NCBI GenBank assembly: GCA_907165275.2
Contig: OU015650.1
Coordinates: forward strand, 13,484,001-13,548,000
DNA: 64,000 bases
Source: Zygaena filipendulae
Taxonomy: Eukaryota > Arthropoda > Insecta > Lepidoptera > Zygaenidae
Reading direction: 5' to 3'
Positions 61,019-64,000 of this stretch are shown piece after piece; the stretch's first letter is position 1, and each line of letters opens with the position of its first letter. A program made the position numbers and the translations under genes. The notes under the pieces are model-generated. The model had not been told where the DNA came from. It searched no databases and saw only the letters and a list, made by a program, of their open reading frames with translations.

Positions 61019-61317
61019 GCTCTCTCTCTCTCTCTCTCTCTCTCATCGATCCTAGATAGGAACGACGCGATTACTGTCCTAAATCGTAAACAATTTGGGG
61101 CGAAGTAGATTGGGACCCTCCAATCTCACCAAATTGGAATCTAACTGTTCTAACTTCGATTACACCTTCCGATTTCCTAGATTGGTGCCTTGAAATTGCA
61201 AAGTCTAATAAGCGCTTTAAGGGGATGAAAAAACTTCGATATTATCGCGGATGAAACCGCGCGAGACAGCTAGTGAATATTAAAAGACAATAAGTATACA
61301 TTAAACACTAAGAAGAG

Positions 61318-61323
61318 TTTATT
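61318..61323 (-). terminator. CCHC-gene polyadenylation signal
   Basis: TTTATT on the plus strand is AATAAA on the minus strand, 183 bp after the stop codon of the CCHC gene. Confidence 0.45.
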
Positions 61324-61505
61324 TCATTTTCATACACAAACTGTGGCATAACACCGCAGCAGATGTGAATAAAACATACATAGGTACAACATAATTATAC
61401 AGACGAGCGTACCTATCCCGATGCGGCACGCGCTAAATATTTCAAGTGTACGCATTTACTGTCATCTCAACTTCGATCAAACGAAATGGAAACATCATTA
61501 ATTTT

Positions 61506-63155
61506 TTATACCTTGCCTAACAGTCGTGCCTGTTGCTTAACTTTTTTAATTTTCTTCATCGTTTTCGTAGATATTTTCTTATTGGTGTTTAAAGATGAAA
61601 TGTACACAAACAACTTTCTCGCTAATTCAGTCCGAGTCTTCTTAGTTGCGGAGTTGGACCCACAGTTTCTGAGTAGTTTTTTGCGGTAATAGAGCAATTG
61701 ACCGATGGTTTCCTGCCGTATTCGTATATCATCTGGATTAGAGGTCTTCCCATTATTAGTAGGACGAGTAGGGAGTGAAGACACAGCATTAGTGATATTT
61801 TTGTTAGAAACGGGTTTGTCTAACGAGCTTCCCTTCGTTTTATTGCCTTTGAGCATTCGGGGATTTTGGTTAGAGGCATAATATTTTTCCAGCAGCTCAT
61901 TATAGTCATCTCGCTGAACAGCTGTAAATATACAATTATAATGTTTACCAATCTCACTGCGGATATTGCGTGGTAGATATTTTTCTCTGTATTCTTTCAA
62001 TTCCGCCAACAATTGGTTCAATTCATTTATATGTTGCGATCCATCGGCTAAGCCAGCTTTTCCGAGAAGTATCATATTCAATTTAATTAATATTTTATTG
62101 ATGTTAGTTCTGTTATTTGAAACTTTTGTTGGACTAACGATTTTTTCTTTTAACAGCTTTTGGTGATGATTTTGTAAATATGATAGTTCAGTGTAAACAA
62201 GTCTGGGATCGCCTAAGTCTTGGTTTAAAGAATTCAATGATTTTTCCAATTTATTCAAGAGCAAACTTTTTTTTCTGGGTATATCACTGAGCAAATGTTC
62301 CTCCTCCATTTTTATCGATTCTATAGTATGTTGAGGATTAATAGTATTTTCCTTAGATGGTTGTTTTAAAGCCCACTCTCTGATTTCATTATGGAAAGAT
62401 TCTTGATCACCAACTCTGCCCTTTATACTTATAAATGAATTATCAGTGTGCTCTACAGTTATATTATGTTTCTTGGTAACATCTTTCAACCATTCTTCAC
62501 CTTCCTGTGTTTTCATTTTGTTAATGATTTTGTCATCCATAAAAATTTTCGCGCTCGTTACAATGTCACTTGTGTCCGACACTTCGTTATCTTGAATCAC
62601 CTGACCGTTCTTGTTATAAGTCGGTGAATAGATAGCAATGTTAGATGACGATATCATATTACTGTCAGTTTTCTCATTAGCCACATCTTTAATTGTTTCT
62701 TTAGAAGCAGAGTTCAGATCGTTCACAGAATCTTTATATTGTGATACTTTTTGAGAGTCATTATTGCTGATATCTATGTTTTGAGAGTTTTCTTCAGAGA
62801 TGGACACATTTTTCTTTTTGTTCATATGGGTCTCATGACATGTTGGGGACTTAGACTGCCTTTTGTTTCTGTTCAACATAAAAGAAGAATTTGCCGAAGA
62901 AATATCATTATCTTGAAAGTTTCTGCTGGAATTGTTTGATTCATTGCCATCATATCTGCTGGCGTTATAAGTTTCTTCGTCAGCATAGATTTTGCGGTAT
63001 GAATAGACATATGGAGAGTAAATGGGTAGACCCGAAAATGGAACAGTGACACGGCAAGTATTTACTAAGTGCCCACGGCGGCTACATCCACTGCAATACA
63101 ATTGGTAGCCTTTCTTATTATTACGACTTTCTTCTAGTGGAGTATTGGTGTCAAT
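61506..63155 (-). CDS. CCHC zinc-knuckle protein, last exon (5' part outside window)
   Basis: On the complement the exon opens after 'tttatttcag' at 63155 and stays open for 549 residues to the stop at 61506. Near its start (about exon residues 20-35) is a zinc knuckle CSGCSRRGHLVNTC (C-x2-C-x4-H-x4-C), followed by the phrase PFSGLPIYSPYVYSYRKIY. The middle is Ser/Asn/Asp/Lys-rich and probably disordered. The C-terminal third is helical and basic (KKLEKSL-like leucine spacing; ending KKIKKVKQQARLLGKV). A single knuckle followed by a conserved aromatic strip recalls RNA-binding ZCCHC-type nuclear proteins, but I cannot name the family. No start codon lies in this exon; upstream exons must be past 64000 or hidden in repeats. 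Confidence 0.75.
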   Translation of the reverse strand: MDTNTPLEESRNNKKGYQLYCSGCSRRGHLVNTCRVTVPFSGLPIYSPYVYSYRKIYADEETYNASRYDGNESNNSSRNFQDNDISSANSSFMLNRNKRQSKSPTCHETHMNKKKNVSISEENSQNIDISNNDSQKVSQYKDSVNDLNSASKETIKDVANEKTDSNMISSSNIAIYSPTYNKNGQVIQDNEVSDTSDIVTSAKIFMDDKIINKMKTQEGEEWLKDVTKKHNITVEHTDNSFISIKGRVGDQESFHNEIREWALKQPSKENTINPQHTIESIKMEEEHLLSDIPRKKSLLLNKLEKSLNSLNQDLGDPRLVYTELSYLQNHHQKLLKEKIVSPTKVSNNRTNINKILIKLNMILLGKAGLADGSQHINELNQLLAELKEYREKYLPRNIRSEIGKHYNCIFTAVQRDDYNELLEKYYASNQNPRMLKGNKTKGSSLDKPVSNKNITNAVSSLPTRPTNNGKTSNPDDIRIRQETIGQLLYYRKKLLRNCGSNSATKKTRTELARKLFVYISSLNTNKKISTKTMKKIKKVKQQARLLGKV

Positions 63156-63314
63156 CTGAAATAAAAGAAAGATTAATCAATACATTATATATAAATATAT
63201 AAACTTAAATTTGCAAAAAAAATGTCTTGTGCCATTACACTAGCACCACTCAACTAATAATTGCCTCACAAGCCACAGTACCATAAGCAATGTGCAATTG
63301 GGTATTCTCCAGGG

Positions 63315-63628
63315 TATAAAAATCAAAATTCTAATTAGTCCGTCAGTTAGAAAATAAAAAAATAATAAACACGTATTTTTTGCTTTTTCAAATTCATGAA
63401 AATAAACATAGATAAAGCGCATTAAAGTTTAGGGTGGGGGACTCGTGACGTCAATATTCAGTATAAGCCCCATACAAACTGCACCGGGTTGTGACGTCAC
63501 GCGAAATTTCAACTCAATGTATCGCCGTTATTTTTTGATAACGTAAAAAAAAGAAAAAAATACGTGTCCAATATTTTTTACTTATCTACACGACGGACTA
63601 AAAAAAAAATTTTGTCAAGTAGCCAATA
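63315..63628 (+). mobile_element. MITE family A copy abutting family B
   Basis: It runs from 'aaaatcaaaattctaattagtccgtc' to 'aaattttgtcaagtagcc' and has lost the outer left end. A family B element begins at its right edge. It lies in the intron of the CCHC gene. Confidence 0.75.
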
Positions 63629-64000
63629 GGGTACTTGCATGAAATTTATTATAAGAAATTGTGTCAATATTTAAAAAATAGAGCCTTAGAAAAGCGTTAT
63701 CGTGAAAGATTTACTAAAAAAAATTCAATAGTTTCCAAAATATTCAACTTTTAATTTTGTGAAACGGAACGTTGCAACGAAACACCAATCAAAGCCAAGC
63801 TTAACACATGACGTCACTTTTATTTTTTTAGGAAACATTTACCTCTTTCAGAGAAGGCAAAAGAAACTAAGTGCATACAGTCAACGCATTTTTTTTATTT
63901 TCTGAAGTTTTTTACTTTAAAATGCATCAGTAAGATGCATTTCGATTCTTTACTGGAACTTTTGAAAGTAACTCAACACAGTTCAACCTTAATTTCGCTT
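63625..64000 (-). mobile_element. MITE family B, copy 4 (cut by window end)
   Basis: It starts AATAGGGTACTTGCATGAAA and follows the family B sequence in reverse orientation to the window edge. It lies in the CCHC-gene intron. Confidence 0.85.

Larger units (their letters stand above)
59345..61505. other. PAL upstream / CCHC-gene downstream intergenic region
   Basis: It contains the PAL promoter with the 23-bp motif at 59426-59448. It also contains a block of the 'catcgaaatgcat' repeat in reverse orientation (about 59583-59800), dispersed-repeat tails (about 60080-60260, 60480-60632, 61215-61274), tandem palindromes (60750-61018), a (TC)n run (about 61019-61043) and the CCHC-gene 3' UTR. No gene was seen. 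Confidence 0.6.

Overview
The window is a piece of an insect nuclear genome, almost certainly a moth or butterfly. The genes are intron-rich with many short phased exons and animal-type products. The non-coding DNA is AT-rich, and introns and spacers are packed with short dispersed repeats. One family ends in a 'CCGCGGTTTCACCCGCG' / 'ATAATATTAGTAGGGAT' signature that I know from Lepidoptera. No bacterial-type genes, viral genes, CRISPR array, rRNA or convincing tRNA gene were seen.

Layout: (1) 11-933, plus strand, the last two coding exons of cullin-4. (2) 2945-10861, minus strand, a complete 11-exon mitochondrial intermediate peptidase (MIPEP, about 696 aa), tail-to-tail with cullin-4. (3) 14157-31699, plus strand, an 18-exon HDAC6 (about 1,178 aa) with two deacetylase domains and a C-terminal ubiquitin-binding zinc finger; its extreme N-terminus is uncertain. 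(4) 36631-39148, plus strand, a three-exon GPI mannosyltransferase of the PIG-Z type (653 aa). (5) 43075-47193, plus strand, a six-exon METTL25/METTL25B-family methyltransferase (441 aa). (6) 48307-59344, minus strand, a peptidyl-alpha-hydroxyglycine alpha-amidating lyase (PAL) with signal peptide, transmembrane segment and two possible C-termini. (7) 61506-63155, minus strand, the last coding exon of a CCHC zinc-knuckle protein whose 5' part lies beyond the window. These are unrelated housekeeping and secretory genes; I see no operon-like logic.

The most interesting gene-level signals are two. HDAC6 has a pair of tandem 60-bp exons (20812-20871 and 20926-20985) encoding alternative versions of the zinc-ligand loop of the first deacetylase domain. 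They are separated by only 54 bp and both fit the flanking phases, so they look mutually exclusive. PAL has an in-frame internal donor inside its last short-form exon that joins a distant exon at 48307-48461 encoding a basic and acidic cytosolic tail.

The non-coding space holds several inverted-repeat element families. Family A is about 330 bp with ATGTTGACTA ends. Family B is about 630 bp with AATAGGGTACTTGCATG ends. Family C has TATAAGGTG ends, family D is a near-perfect 240-bp fold-back, and family E is a 450-bp element with about 90-bp ends. There is also an element bracketed by two inverted arrays of six 15-bp units, tandem palindromes at about 60.75-61.02 kb, and a 23-bp motif present four times, all in 5' flanking DNA. 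All exon coordinates were derived by hand from splice sites, frame continuity and remembered family homology, not from transcripts.
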